44,802 bases of DNA from Microcoleus sp. LEGE 07076 (GTDB taxonomy: Bacteria > Cyanobacteriota > Cyanobacteriia > Cyanobacteriales > Microcoleaceae), in the NCBI RefSeq assembly GCF_015207455.1, contig NZ_JADEWV010000033.1, forward strand, positions 1 through 44,802, in the 5' to 3' direction. Made by a program: the position numbers and the translations under genes. Positions 8,664 to 17,725 of this stretch are shown in pieces (position 1 is the first letter of the stretch; every line of letters starts with the position of its first letter). Below the pieces are notes generated by a model. That model ran no database searches, was not told where the DNA came from, and saw only the letters and a list, made by a program, of their open reading frames with translations.

Positions 8664-8695
8664 TTGTGGGATGGGCGGGAGAGCCCATCCCACAA
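8664..8695. repeat. Perfect 13-bp hairpin, dispersed type
   Basis: TTGTGGGATGGGC, a six-base loop, then GCCCATCCCACAA. A degenerate relative lies at 5546-5573. There is no U-tract, so it reads as a dispersed palindromic repeat rather than a classical terminator. Confidence 0.6.
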
Positions 8696-8724
8696 TTATG
8701 TGTAAATTATTTAATTCGCGATCC

Positions 8725-8781
8725 TTAGTCGGCGTCCGGCGGACATTGTTTGTGTAGACGCGGTTTCAACCGCCGAGTCTT
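8725..8781 (-). repeat. Dispersed repeat (CGGCGGTTGAAACCGC family)
   Basis: On the minus strand it reads GACTCGGCGGTTGAAACCGC, then GTCTACACAAAC, then a GTCCGCC...GGACG arm. The same element occurs at 40653-40709 and forms the cas1 3' end at 37567-37620; a partial copy is at 13021-13047. Confidence 0.65.
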
Positions 8782-8796
8782 TTTTGCGAGAATAAA

Positions 8797-9309
8797 TTAT
8801 CCCAATGATATCGCCGGTAGCCACGGAATATCTGTAACGCCGGGGTCGCAGCCAAGTTGTTTGAGCAGTGCGGTAATTTGTCCTCTATGGTGAGTTTGAT
8901 GATTGAACATATGTGTCACCAGAACCCAAGTCGGTAGCACGCGGCATTTACCGTCTACATTGCTTGTGTACTCAAATGGTTGACTCAACCAGTCAGAATT
9001 AAGGTGTCTCGACCATTCTATAATTTGCATATCTGTTGTCTCGCGTTCAGCTCTCAAAACCTCAAAATCAGCATACAGTTCTTGACCGATAACGGTTCCC
9101 GAAAATGGGTGGAGAGTGAAACGACCCATCCATGCTTTGTCACCATACAGTAAGTGATTCAAAGTGCCGTGAATAGACTTGAAAAAGGCACCCATATCCT
9201 GTTTGCGTTGTTCGTCAGGAATTGCCGAGCAGACAGAATATATCTTTTGGTTCATCCAGCAATTGTACTCTGCCATTAGCTGGTAGTAGCTACCGTCGTA
9301 CATACTCAA
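8797..9309 (-). CDS. DinB-family protein
   Basis: 170-residue four-helix-bundle protein of the DinB/YfiT superfamily, often metal-dependent thiol transferases or damage-inducible proteins of unknown activity. The metal-ligand histidines are recognisable: H47 (or H52) in FFKSIHGTLNHLL, and H137/H141 in HMFNHQTHHRGQI. The ATG at 9309 begins MSMYDGSYYQLMAEYN, a typical DinB first helix. It is a single gene; its promoter would lie in the long region to the right. Specific activity unknown. Confidence 0.88.
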   Translation of the reverse strand: MSMYDGSYYQLMAEYNCWMNQKIYSVCSAIPDEQRKQDMGAFFKSIHGTLNHLLYGDKAWMGRFTLHPFSGTVIGQELYADFEVLRAERETTDMQIIEWSRHLNSDWLSQPFEYTSNVDGKCRVLPTWVLVTHMFNHQTHHRGQITALLKQLGCDPGVTDIPWLPAISLG

Positions 9310-10228
9310 AACTTAACCGCCTAGTTTTAACCACTTACATTATACAAATAAGTAATTGTAAATATTTACCAAACCTAAAATTTGCTTTTATATCTCTTGA
9401 CAGCGTATTCCAGGTTTATGAACTATGCCCTCCTAACCGGGTTTCTTGAAAGTTATCGCCGGATAACTGATGGGTGTTGGAGAAGCCCGGCTAGGAGGGG
9501 GTACTGGAGCTACATGGAATTTGCTGTAAGTTGGTACACTTTCTGATGCTAGATCGTGCTGCTACGAGGGACAAACACTCGCTAAGATTGCCACTTAAAA
9601 GTTTATATAAATAATAACTAAAGCGCTTTTTGTTTTTTTATGAGTTGATAAAAATGCGTTATTTGAAAAAAATAGTAAATTCATTTACGGCATTTTTAGG
9701 ACGCATCTGGCGATAAAAAAAAAATGAAATTTCCGGCCCAAAAACGGTGGAAAAACTTGCAACATTCTCGATCCCTTCCCTGAAATCGTCAGTATAAAAA
9801 GTTTTGTCGTACTGATTTCGATCGCTCCCAACACCAGGCTGGCGATCGGGTAGCGCAAATCTGTAACGACGGTGTAGAGGCGATCGCATCCGAAATACAA
9901 CAGCAGCAATCGGGTTTTTGGATCGAGATAGAGCGCTAAAAATTACTCAAACTAAGTATTTTTGCCAGTCAACCCGGTTTTTGCCTCCCGGATTGAAAAA
10001 AAAATTAAATTCCAGAAAAACGTCGATCGGGGCACGTTTTACCGTACATTAAAAAATAAGGAAAAATTAACTATTTACCAGAGCCTGAGCTTTTTGAGGC
10101 GCGATCGCAGGATATTTCTTGAGTCTGGCGTATTTTTGCTATCCGTAATGCCATTAACCAGGCAAAAATTTGGGTGTGCAATTGGTGCATCTTTCAATTC
10201 AGCATTGTCCAATCTTACTGATTTACTA
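9310..10228. other. Long non-coding region upstream of bicA
   Basis: About 920 bp without a supported gene. It contains a sequence near 9400-9420 (ACAGCGTATTCCAGGTTTATGA) related to the arms of the palindrome at 25707-25771, and an imperfect palindrome at 9430-9501 (CCTCCTAACCGGGTTTCTT against AGAAGCCCGGCTAGGAGG). An in-frame extension of bicA (from 9962) crosses its right part but has no transporter character, so I treat it as 5' leader. Confidence 0.5.
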
Positions 10229-11902
10229 ATGTCAATTACTAATCAAATTCGTTTTAACAATCTCAGGGGCGACATCTTCGGCGGTGTCACTGCTGCGATC
10301 GTCTCGCTGCCCCTGGCCCTGGCCTTCGGTGTCGCGTCCGGGATCGGACCGATCGGGGGGCTGTACGGTGCCATTTGCGTTGGCTTCTTTGCAGCGCTGT
10401 TTGGCGGTACCCCAACACTAATTTCCGAGCCCACTGGGCCGATGACTGTGGTGATGACTGCGATCGTCGCCTCCCTCACCGCCAGCAATCCCGAACAAGG
10501 ACTGGCGATGTCGTTTACCGTGGTGATGCTGGCGGGCCTGTTTCAAATCATCTTTGGTGTTTTCAGGCTAGGAAAATACGTCACCCTGATGCCCTACAGC
10601 GTGATTTCCGGCTTTATGTCGGGAATTGGCGTGATTCTGATTATTCTGCAAATAGCACCTTTTCTGGGTCAACCCGCGCCCAAAGGTGGAGTTTTGGGGA
10701 CTTTTTTAGCAATTCCGCAGTTGGTAGCCAACGTGAATCCGCCGGAAGCAATTCTGGGTGTCTTGACGGTGGCGATCATTTTCCTGATGCCCAAACAAGT
10801 AAAGAAATTGGTGCCGCCGCAATTGGTGGCGCTGATTATCGGCACGATAGTTTCCATGACTGTCTTTCAAAACGCGGAGATTCGCCGGATTGGGGAAATT
10901 CCCGTAGGATTCCCCCCTCTGCAATTTCCGACTTTTTCTGCAGATCAACTCACCCTGATGTTGGTGGATGCGGTGATGCTGGCGATGCTGGGCTGTATCG
11001 ATACCTTGCTGACGGCGGTGGTGGCGGACAGTCTGACGCGGACGGAACACAAGTCGGACAAGGAGTTGATCGGTCAAGGGATTGGCAACATCATATCGGG
11101 AATCTGCGGTGGCTTGCCGGGTGCCGGGGCGACGATGGGAACTGTGGTGAATATCCAAACAGGCGCGACTTCGGCGCTGTCGGGTATAACTCGGGCCTTG
11201 GTTTTGTTGGTGGTGGTTTTGGGGGCGGCGCAGTTAACTGAACCGATTCCGATGGCGGTGTTGGCGGGAATTGCGCTGAAGGTGGGGATTGATATTCTTG
11301 ACTGGAGTTTCTTGAAGCGATCGCACAAAGTGTCTGTCAAGGGTTCCGCAATCATGTACGGGGTGATGTTTTTGACAGTGTTTGTGGATCTGATTGTGGC
11401 TGTGGGTGTGGGCGTGTTTATTGCTAATATTCTGACGATCGAACGGTTGAGCAATTTGCAGGCTGCGGGAGTGAAGCTGATTTCCGATACGGATGATGAT
11501 GTCCTCCTCGGCGAGGAAGACAAGCAACTCTTGGATCGGGGCAGGGGGCGCGTGTTGCTGTTCTGTTTGAGCGGCCCGATGATTTTTGGTTTGTCGAAGG
11601 CGATCGCCCGCGAACACAATGCTATGAAGGATGCGGATGCTTTGGTGATGGATTTGACTGAGGTGCCGATGCTGGGCGTGACTGCTTCGCTGGCGATCGA
11701 AAATGCGATTCGCGATGCTTGCGATAAGGGTTTGCAGGTTTACATCGTCGGTGCGAGTGCCAAAATTCAGCAGCGCTTGCAAAAGTTGGGATTGTTGGAT
11801 CTGATCTCGCCCGATCGTATTTTGGGCGATCGTACCACAGCTTTGCAACAAGCCGTCGCGGTGGCTGACAGCAAATTTGCCCTCTCGGAAGTGCCAGTTT
11901 AA
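10229..11902 (+). CDS. bicA: BicA-type sodium-dependent bicarbonate transporter (SulP family)
   Basis: SulP/SLC26 transporter; BicA is the low-affinity, high-flux Na+-dependent HCO3- importer of the cyanobacterial CO2-concentrating mechanism, located in the plasma membrane. The ATG at 10229 gives 557 residues beginning MSITNQIRFNNLRGDIFGG, which parallels the known BicA N-terminus. An open frame back to 9962 is probably fortuitous. Diagnostic stretches include FGGTPTLISEPTGPMTVVMT, LGCIDTLLTAVVADS and GAGATMGTVVNIQTG. A C-terminal STAS domain starts near RVLLFCLSGPMIFGLSKA. The gene is monocistronic. A sulfate permease is the alternative, but similarity to BicA is much closer. Confidence 0.9.
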   Translation: MSITNQIRFNNLRGDIFGGVTAAIVSLPLALAFGVASGIGPIGGLYGAICVGFFAALFGGTPTLISEPTGPMTVVMTAIVASLTASNPEQGLAMSFTVVMLAGLFQIIFGVFRLGKYVTLMPYSVISGFMSGIGVILIILQIAPFLGQPAPKGGVLGTFLAIPQLVANVNPPEAILGVLTVAIIFLMPKQVKKLVPPQLVALIIGTIVSMTVFQNAEIRRIGEIPVGFPPLQFPTFSADQLTLMLVDAVMLAMLGCIDTLLTAVVADSLTRTEHKSDKELIGQGIGNIISGICGGLPGAGATMGTVVNIQTGATSALSGITRALVLLVVVLGAAQLTEPIPMAVLAGIALKVGIDILDWSFLKRSHKVSVKGSAIMYGVMFLTVFVDLIVAVGVGVFIANILTIERLSNLQAAGVKLISDTDDDVLLGEEDKQLLDRGRGRVLLFCLSGPMIFGLSKAIAREHNAMKDADALVMDLTEVPMLGVTASLAIENAIRDACDKGLQVYIVGASAKIQQRLQKLGLLDLISPDRILGDRTTALQQAVAVADSKFALSEVPV

Positions 11903-12187
11903 TACCAACTTCGGGTAACATACCTCTTTTACGATCGAACCGCGAAGACGCTCATAGCGCGAAGAGAAGAGTCAGAAGATAAAGGGGATAGCAAACTCGG
12001 ATTTGGTGTAACAAGACCTAGCTACTGGTTGTCAAAAACCGGGTTTTTTACGATAATATTGGCTCGCAGCCTTTAAGATCAGTAAAAAATTCGGTTTCTT
12101 TGGTATTTATGCCTCCAGGACTAAATTTTTGGACGCAATTGTCACAATTAGTAGGGAGCTAATATTATCAGAAAATTGTGAATTGTT

Positions 12188-12478
12188 TCACAATACTCCT
12201 GACTCTAATAGCTTTAAATATATAAACTCAGGAGCTTTTACTCCCGCTTCTTCTCTAATTTTTACCAGTCTCGGAGATTCAAAAAATGCCCTGGCATCTG
12301 CTATTGATGTCCAGCCACTGAAATGAACAATTTTGTTGGGTTCATTTTCATATTTCAATACTTGATACGATCTCTCGCCAGCTTCTTTTCGCAGGTTCTC
12401 AGCATTGTGAAATACTTTTTGCCAAGCTTCATAATTTTCTACTTCATGAATAATTAAGACATATTGTATACTAATCAA
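12188..12478 (-). CDS. Small dimeric alpha/beta-barrel (antibiotic monooxygenase-like) protein
   Basis: About 96 residues. IQYVLIIHEVENYEAWQKVF, SYQVLKYENEPNKIVHFSGW and RAFFESPRLVKIREEAGV are the strand-helix pattern of ABM/EthD-like ferredoxin-fold small proteins. I choose TTG at 12478 because GAGAGG lies nine bases upstream and it clears the upstream toxin remnant. The longest frame begins at TTG 12517 and would overlap that remnant. The gene is the third member of a minus-strand run after the toxin-antitoxin pair, but functional linkage is doubtful. Substrate unknown. Confidence 0.7.
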   Translation of the reverse strand: MISIQYVLIIHEVENYEAWQKVFHNAENLRKEAGERSYQVLKYENEPNKIVHFSGWTSIADARAFFESPRLVKIREEAGVKAPEFIYLKLLESGVL

Positions 12479-12491
12479 ACCTATTTTCCTC

Positions 12492-12764
12492 TCAATACAC
12501 TTGATCGTGACTACCAATATCTACAAACACAGTTTTACCATCTTCCGTAAAGTAGAATAGCACCCTTTCGTCATAATCTACGGTAAAACTCCAAAAATCA
12601 TTAAGTTTCCCCGACAGTTTGTGAGTTTTCAAAGTCGGATCAAATCTATCTATCGTGAACTGCTCTAATTTTTGCCAAAACCTTGCCTCTAAATCTGCAT
12701 TGCCTTTAATACGCTTTTTGAAAGCACGTTTAAATTAAGAACTGAAACTGACTTCGATGATTAC
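12492..12764 (-). pseudogene. RelE/YafQ-type toxin, inactivated by a nonsense codon and lacking a canonical start
   Basis: Translation of the frame ending at TGA 12494-12492 gives FKRAFKKRIKGNADLEARFW, FDPTLKTHKLSGKLNDFWSF and YDERVLFYF...VFVDIGSHDQVY, a complete RelE-superfamily mRNA-interferase toxin body. Directly upstream the frame reads EVSFSS then TAA (12737-12735), where the family would have an ordinary codon such as CAA. Reading back further, GTA ATC ATC GAA overlaps the antitoxin stop after a GAGGA, where a GTG or ATG start would be expected. So the toxin looks doubly disabled, while the antitoxin remains intact. Confidence 0.7.
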
Positions 12765-12967
12765 TCCTCTATCAGTTGTCTCAGTTCATTGATGTTGGCA
12801 TAAAATTTCAGCAAACCTTTTTGTTTTTCGACTTGCGCCGACTTAAAATTCTCAGATATCTCCTCACGGCGTTCTTCACGGAGATATTGTTTCAAAAATA
12901 GTTGAATTTCCTGCTTCTCATCAGCGGAAAGAATTTTTATAGCCTCAACTACATCACTGAAAGTCAT
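12761..12967 (-). CDS. Antitoxin of a RelE-type toxin-antitoxin pair
   Basis: 68 residues, highly charged and helical: FSDVVEAIKILSADEKQEIQ, LREERREEISENFKSAQVEK, then a hydrophobic C-terminal segment FYANINELRQLIEE that would wrap the toxin. The ATG at 12967 is clear. Its TAA (12763-12761) overlaps the first codon of the downstream toxin remnant, the usual translationally coupled antitoxin-toxin arrangement. I cannot assign a standard antitoxin fold. With the toxin broken, it may be retained as an orphan regulator or be decaying. Confidence 0.65.
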   Translation of the reverse strand: MTFSDVVEAIKILSADEKQEIQLFLKQYLREERREEISENFKSAQVEKQKGLLKFYANINELRQLIEE

Positions 12968-13020
12968 AGTCTAAAAATCCCTATCGTGTTTATTCGATTA
13001 ATCTAACATGAAAAAAGTAA

Positions 13021-13047
13021 ACGCGGTTTCAACTGCCGAGTCTATTT
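13021..13047 (-). repeat. Partial dispersed repeat (CGGCGGTTGAAACCGC family)
   Basis: ACGCGGTTTCAACTGCCGAG matches the conserved half of the element at 8725-8781 with one mismatch; the GTCCGCC half is missing. Confidence 0.5.
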
Positions 13048-13099
13048 CATGAACGATCGAGACATCCTGCACAGCCATAAAACCTATTTTCCTCTAATT

Positions 13100-13822
13100 T
13101 CAAACATTCACAGAGCTACCTAAAAACTGCTCGTATCCCTCTTTAAACTTTTGCTTTCCCTGAGACTCGATGATGCTGCCGTGAGCGACAATCACTCGCT
13201 CAAAGTCCCAACCTAAAACCTTCTTAACTGATTCTCTCACTTTTTGTTTATCCTTTGTCGCAATTCGCTCCAGGAGCGATGGACTCAATTTTTTATATCC
13301 GCCAATCACTTGGCTCGCAAATTGTGTGATGATTGGGAAACTATCATCAAAGTGAAAGGCTGTGTCGGTTAAAATCAGAGTGTGGCTGGCAGCATGAAAA
13401 AATACACATTCATTGAGTGAATCAAAACCGCTTAAACTAAGTGTTCTAAATCCGTCAAAAAATACATATTCCAGCCCCTTCCATAAACTATTTGCTTCAC
13501 CCTTGATGGTTAGATCGATCGACAAATCTGTTTTTTTAGCTTCCAAACCCGGTGCAGCCCAGAATTTCGCGTTTGGGTAGAGCTTTTTGAAATTGGCCGC
13601 AAACAAATAGTGATACAGGTTGGGCGCTATGATGTGGCTAACGGTTCCCAGTTCGCCAAGCTGACTGACGATTGTATCATTGACTTGAATCGGAGAAATA
13701 ACGACTAACTCGCAATTAGCCAGCCGAATTACTGTCATTCTCGTGCCAACGCTGAGTCCAAAGTACCGTAAAGGTTGTTCGGCAACCCAAATATCTCGAT
13801 CGATTTCTCTGAGCATCTCCAA
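13100..13822 (-). CDS. DUF4336 protein (degenerate metallo-beta-lactamase-like)
   Basis: 240 residues. MLREIDRDIWVAEQPLRYFG, MTVIRLANCELVVISPI, HIIAPNLYHYLF, WAAPGLEAKK and LILTDTAFHFDDS follow the DUF4336 pattern: a metallo-beta-lactamase-like fold without the canonical HxHxDH motif (it has NLYHYLF in that place). The function of the family is not established. The ATG at 13822 has an in-frame ATG six bases later as an alternative. It is divergent from the phytol kinase gene. Confidence 0.8.
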   Translation of the reverse strand: MEMLREIDRDIWVAEQPLRYFGLSVGTRMTVIRLANCELVVISPIQVNDTIVSQLGELGTVSHIIAPNLYHYLFAANFKKLYPNAKFWAAPGLEAKKTDLSIDLTIKGEANSLWKGLEYVFFDGFRTLSLSGFDSLNECVFFHAASHTLILTDTAFHFDDSFPIITQFASQVIGGYKKLSPSLLERIATKDKQKVRESVKKVLGWDFERVIVAHGSIIESQGKQKFKEGYEQFLGSSVNV

Positions 13823-13945
13823 ATTTAAGCAGCTTCCGAAACACAGTCAATCGTAGCGCTTTTTGACATCGCACCCTCAACGCTCGCGATCGCGCTTTCC
13901 ACTAAAGTAGTAAACAGTGCCCGATCTAAGTTTTTCCTAAATATC

Positions 13946-14632
13946 GTGTCTATATTTTCTGAAATTCCGACTGTGTGGTTGCAAATTTCCCTCGTGGGTA
14001 TCTGGTTGGGCTTGATTTTATTGGTGGCTGAAGGGCTAAATCGCTTTACTTCTGTCGGTGGTGAGGTATCGCGCAAGGTGGTTCACATCGGTACTGGGAA
14101 CGTGATTTTGCTGGCGTGGTGGCTGGAAATACCGGGTTGGGTGGGGATTTCGGCGGGTTTTTTGGCTGGTGCGATCGCCCTCATTTCCTACCAAGTTCCT
14201 ATTTTGCCTAGTCTTAACAGTATCAACCGCAAGAGTTTCGGGACTTTTTTCTATGCTGTGACTATCAGCGTTCTGGTAGCTTGGTTTTGGCCGCTGCAAC
14301 ATCAGGAATACGCTGCTTTGGGTATTTTGGTGATGGCTTGGGGGGACGGATTGGCTGCTGTCATCGGCCAAAAATACGGCCAACATATTTATCGAGTTTG
14401 GGGAATTCAGAAGAGTTGGGAAGGTTCTGCAACTATGTATTTGGTGAGTTTTGCTGTTAGCATTTTGATTTTGCTGGTTGCTGGCGGCACTGTTTGGCAA
14501 ACTTTGGCTGTGTCGGCTGTTGTAGCTTTGGTTGCTGCTACTTTGGAGTCTGTTTCTCTGTGGGGAATTGACAATTTGACTGTGCCGATCGGCAGTGCGG
14601 CGATCGCCTTTTTTCTCAATCAACTTTGGTAA
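13946..14632 (+). CDS. Phytol kinase-like / dolichol kinase-family integral membrane protein
   Basis: CTP-dependent polyprenol kinase family; cyanobacterial members salvage phytol released from chlorophyll into tocopherol and chlorophyll synthesis. The 228-residue product has about six or seven transmembrane helices and the conserved GGEVSRKVVHIGTGN near residue 36, INRKSFGTFFYAV, and LVMAWGDGLAAVIGQKYGQH, where the WGDG nucleotide-binding motif is intact. The start is GTG at 13946. No neighbouring gene of tocopherol synthesis is present. Other prenol substrates are possible. Confidence 0.85.
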   Translation: MSIFSEIPTVWLQISLVGIWLGLILLVAEGLNRFTSVGGEVSRKVVHIGTGNVILLAWWLEIPGWVGISAGFLAGAIALISYQVPILPSLNSINRKSFGTFFYAVTISVLVAWFWPLQHQEYAALGILVMAWGDGLAAVIGQKYGQHIYRVWGIQKSWEGSATMYLVSFAVSILILLVAGGTVWQTLAVSAVVALVAATLESVSLWGIDNLTVPIGSAAIAFFLNQLW

Positions 14633-14764
14633 TTTGTTTGTAGTGAGGACGTAAGGATTCAGAAAAATTAGAAGACTCAAGTTCTCACTACCAAATTCGT
14701 ACAATCATTGTCAGGTGCGCTGGAACGCACCTGACACATAGCTATAAAGTTACTAAGTTGCTGC

Positions 14765-14914
14765 TCAATCTTTCGATTTAGACTTTTTTGATCGCTTACC
14801 TTCAAAAGGTTGAACTCCACTATTTGGATAGTTGTCATCGGTGGGGCTAAAAATCCGTCCGGCAGCTTCGGAAACGTAACGCATCGCGTTTGCAAAAGAT
14901 TTAGAAAGATTCAT
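14765..14914 (-). CDS. Conserved small cyanobacterial protein, 49 residues
   Basis: A frame from ATG at 14914 gives MNLSKSFANAMRYVSEAAGR, then IFSPTDDNYPNSGVQPFEGK and a Lys/Ser-rich tail. AGAGAGG sits nine bases upstream. I recognise this as a recurrent small cyanobacterial protein (YVSEAAGRIFSPTDDNYPxxGVQPFEG) without an established role; database names for it are probably unreliable. The amphipathic N-terminus suggests binding to a membrane or a complex. It is preferable to the overlapping 72-residue frame 14677-14895, which lacks a ribosome binding site. Confidence 0.7.
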   Translation of the reverse strand: MNLSKSFANAMRYVSEAAGRIFSPTDDNYPNSGVQPFEGKRSKKSKSKD

Positions 14915-15287
14915 GAAATCTGCCTCTCTTGTCTGGGTTCTGATACTTCTTAGATTACTGCGAGCTTCGGTCTTTGGATGGCTTTAGCAATATTTATTTG
15001 AATAACTTATTAGTCCGCAATATCCCAGAAAGCTGAAGTTTTTAGGAATTGCGGAGTTTGGGCGATCGCACTCATACCAAAAATGCTTTTACCAAAACTT
15101 CAGATCCACCCACAAACATCCAAGTCAAAACTCAGCACACTGCAGCCCTACCAACTAAAATTGGCTGTTTTTATTAAAAATACCATAGCATTAATCTGTA
15201 AATTGACCTGCAACCCTCTACCAAAGGGCGTAGTTAAGCAAATTTTAAGATAGTACGAGCAATTTTTCTCAAAGCTTTACAAAAATA

Positions 15288-15306
15288 TATAGTATTTATC
15301 ACTATA
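15288..15306. promoter_or_regulatory. Candidate NrtR operator upstream of pncB
   Basis: TATAGT-ATTTATC-ACTATA is an inverted repeat with 6-bp arms, 35 bp before the pncB ATG, in a 427-bp non-coding region (14915-15341) with no other gene. NrtR regulators bind palindromes of about this length before NAD genes, and an NrtR-type gene lies 2 kb downstream. The assignment is inference from symmetry and context. Confidence 0.5.
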
Positions 15307-15341
15307 ATTAAAGTAAATAAGTTTGTCCGGGGTTTTTCGCT

Positions 15342-16745
15342 ATGAAAACTGCGACAGAAAGTCTGCACCTCACAGGTTTTGAGGAAATCTTAGAAGACCG
15401 GGAACTGACGGTTTCCCCAGCAGATTACAGCCTCTTGACGGATCTTTACCAGCTAACGATGGCTGCTTGTTACGTCGGGGAAGGGTTGGACGATCGCCCT
15501 GCGAGTTTTGAATTATTCGCGCGGCGGCTGCCAGAGGGTTTTGGCTACGCGATCGCGATGGGCTTGGCTCAAGTTCTCGACTATCTGGAGAAATTTCGGT
15601 TTTCTCCTGCACAAATTCAAGCTTTGCAATCCACTGGGATTTTTGCAGGCGCGCCTGAGCGATTTTGGACTCTACTCGCCACAGCCCGCTTTACTGGCGA
15701 TGTTTGGGCGGTGGCGGAGGGGACGGCAGTGTTTGCTAACGAGCCTCTGCTGCGTATCGATGCTCCTCTGTGGCAGGGTCAGTTAGTCGAAACTTATTTG
15801 TTGAATGCGATAAATTATCAAACTTTGATTGCGACGCGGGCAGCGCGGTTGCGGGATGTGGCGGGTCCAGACGCTAAGTTGCTGGAATTCGGGACGCGCA
15901 GGGCTTTTGGGCCGCAAGCTGCTGTTTGGGCTGCCAGGGCGGCTCTGGCTGCTGGGTTCGATGGCACTTCAAATGTTTTGGCTGCTTTAAAGTTGGGCCG
16001 CAAGCCAGTCGGCACTATGGCTCACGCTTTGGTGATGGCTGTGGCCGCTCTCGAAGGCAGCGAAAATCAAGCCTTTGCAGCTTTTCACCGCTGTTTTCCC
16101 GGTGCACCGCTGCTGATTGATACTTACGATACTGTGGCGGCGGCGCGGATGTTGGCCGATCGAGTAAACAGCGGTGAAATGCAGTTGGAAGGCGTGCGGC
16201 TGGATTCGGGAGACTTGGCCGCGCTGTCGAGGGAAGTGCGATCGATCCTTCCGGGCGTGCCAATTATTGCTAGCGGCGATTTGGACGAGCGAGAAATTGC
16301 TAAATTAAAAAGTAGCGGCGCTTGCATTGACGGTTACGGTTTGGGAACAAAATTAGTCAGCGGTTCACCCGTGAACGGTGTTTATAAGTTGGTGGAAATT
16401 GACGGGATTCCAGTGATGAAGGAGGCAAGCGGCAAGGTAACATATCCGGGTAAAAAACAAATTTTTAGACATCTTCAAAATGGACAAATTCTCGGAGATT
16501 GTTTGGGATTGTCCGGTGAATATCATCCAAATTCTGATTTTCATATACCATTAATGAAATTGGCGATCCAAAATGGCAAACGAGTGCAGGAACAGGAAAC
16601 TTTGGAGGATATTGCCAAACGAACCGCTGCTTCTGTCGCCAGTCTTCCGGCAGCAACCCGCCAACTAGACCGCCCGATTTCGCCGCCGGTGGCAATTTCT
16701 ACAGATTTGCTAAATCTTACCAAAAAAACAAAAAAGAGTCATTAG
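15342..16745 (+). CDS. pncB: Nicotinate phosphoribosyltransferase
   Basis: Converts nicotinate and PRPP to nicotinate mononucleotide in the Preiss-Handler salvage route to NAD. 467 residues. Conserved stretches: LLTDLYQLTMAACYVGEG near 30-47, FELFARRLPEGFGYAI, LLEFGTRRAFGPQAAVWAAR, GTMAHALVMA and RLDSGDLAALSREVR, with the phosphoribosyl-binding SGDLDE and GYGLGTKLVSG further on. The ATG at 15342 is a good start. It heads a co-directional run with nadD, nrtR and nadE, although 380 bp of repeats separate it from nadD. Confidence 0.95.
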   Translation: MKTATESLHLTGFEEILEDRELTVSPADYSLLTDLYQLTMAACYVGEGLDDRPASFELFARRLPEGFGYAIAMGLAQVLDYLEKFRFSPAQIQALQSTGIFAGAPERFWTLLATARFTGDVWAVAEGTAVFANEPLLRIDAPLWQGQLVETYLLNAINYQTLIATRAARLRDVAGPDAKLLEFGTRRAFGPQAAVWAARAALAAGFDGTSNVLAALKLGRKPVGTMAHALVMAVAALEGSENQAFAAFHRCFPGAPLLIDTYDTVAAARMLADRVNSGEMQLEGVRLDSGDLAALSREVRSILPGVPIIASGDLDEREIAKLKSSGACIDGYGLGTKLVSGSPVNGVYKLVEIDGIPVMKEASGKVTYPGKKQIFRHLQNGQILGDCLGLSGEYHPNSDFHIPLMKLAIQNGKRVQEQETLEDIAKRTAASVASLPAATRQLDRPISPPVAISTDLLNLTKKTKKSH

Positions 16746-17125
16746 TCATTAGTGTCAACCACAGACTAAAATCCATGATAAATCTCGCTTATAGCTTAGC
16801 CTCTATCCCCCTAAATCCCCCTTAATAAGGGGGACTTTGAGAGCTTACAGTTCCCCCTTATTCAAGGGAGATTTCGCTCGCTCCAGTCCCTTCTTTTTAG
16901 GACTGGGCTCGCTCTTGTCCACGCTTTTTTAAGGGGGGTTAGGGGGGATAAAGAGGTGAATAATCAAGCAACAGGTCGGAAGTACGTTTGATATTAAGTT
17001 GATCCTAACGGTCATGAGTATGTAATTTAATTCCCAATTCCCAATTCCCAATTCCCAATTCCCAATCCCCAATCCCCAATGACTACTGAAAACTGACTAC
17101 TGACTAATTCCCCATTACCTAACCT
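16746..17125. repeat. Intergenic repeats: CCCCCTAAATCCCCC element and AATTCCC heptamers
   Basis: 16804-16952 begins TATCCCCCTAAATCCCCC and ends AAGGGGGGTTAGGGGGGATA, a long imperfect inverted repeat typical of mobile repeat elements in cyanobacteria (a degenerate relative is at 37135-37206). 17031-17080 is a run of AATTCCC units. No gene seen. Confidence 0.7.
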
Positions 17126-17725
17126 ATGCAGAGAATTGCCTTGTTTGGAACCAGTGCAGATCCGCCCACAGCAGGACACAAAACAATCCTGAGTTGGCTT
17201 TCCCAGCATTTTGATTTAGTAGCAGTTTGGGCGTCGGACAATCCTTTTAAGTCCCACTCCACATCCATAGAACACAGATCGGCAATGCTGTTGTTAATCA
17301 TTCAAGAAATTAATTCACCAAAACACAATCTGTGCTTGAATCCCGAACTCAGCAGTTCTAGAACGCTAGAAACTGTCGAACAAGCAAGATTGCAGTGGCC
17401 GGATGCAGAGTTGACACTGGTAATAGGTTCGGATTTGGTCGGGCAACTGCCTCGCTGGTACAAATTTGAACAATTGTTAAAACAAGTGGAGTTGCTGATA
17501 GTACCGCGGCCTGGTTATCCGTCAGAACAGTTAGATTTGTGGCAGTTGAGGCGCAGCGGTGCAGAAGTGGCGATCGCATCTTTGAATGCTCCCAATGTTT
17601 CTTCTACCTCCTATCGCGAAACAGGAGACACCGAAGCCCTAACTCCAACCATCGAAGATTACATTAATCGGGAGCATTTGTACCCATGGCACGAGGAACA
17701 AAAAAGAGCGAAAATTGCTCATTAG
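17126..17725 (+). CDS. nadD: Nicotinate-nucleotide adenylyltransferase
   Basis: Adenylates NaMN to deamido-NAD. The nucleotidyltransferase signature is [11 protein letters not shown] at residues 8-18 (the family GxFDPxHxGH with substitutions, the last His intact). [18 protein letters not shown] is the substrate pocket, and NVSSTSYRE is the ISSTxxR motif. 199 residues, the normal length. The ATG at 17126. Its last 40 bases overlap the start of the downstream regulator gene in another frame, indicating translational coupling and one operon. Confidence 0.92.
   Translation: MQRIALFGTSADPPTAGHKTILSWLSQHFDLVAVWASDNPFKSHSTSIEHRSAMLLLIIQEINSPKHNLCLNPELSSSRTLETVEQARLQWPDAELTLVIGSDLVGQLPRWYKFEQLLKQVELLIVPRPGYPSEQLDLWQLRRSGAEVAIASLNAPNVSSTSYRETGDTEALTPTIEDYINREHLYPWHEEQKRAKIAH

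Noticed and set aside
8664-8695. Intrinsic terminator for purN
   Set aside because: Strong stem but no T-run after it, and the same hairpin type recurs elsewhere away from gene ends.
9659-9909. Two overlapping minus frames upstream of bicA
   Set aside because: Both are short, overlap each other in different frames, lack ribosome sites and show no family likeness.
10375-11908. Several long frames overlapping bicA (10375-11241 plus, 11234-11908 minus)
   Set aside because: High GC third positions of bicA keep other frames open; none has domain features.
14036-14704. 222-residue minus frame over the phytol kinase gene
   Set aside because: Shadow of a well-supported membrane protein; composition rich in Ser/Gln/Arg and no motif.
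14677-14895. 72-residue minus frame
   Set aside because: The overlapping 49-residue frame 14765-14914 has a ribosome binding site and a recognised conserved sequence.
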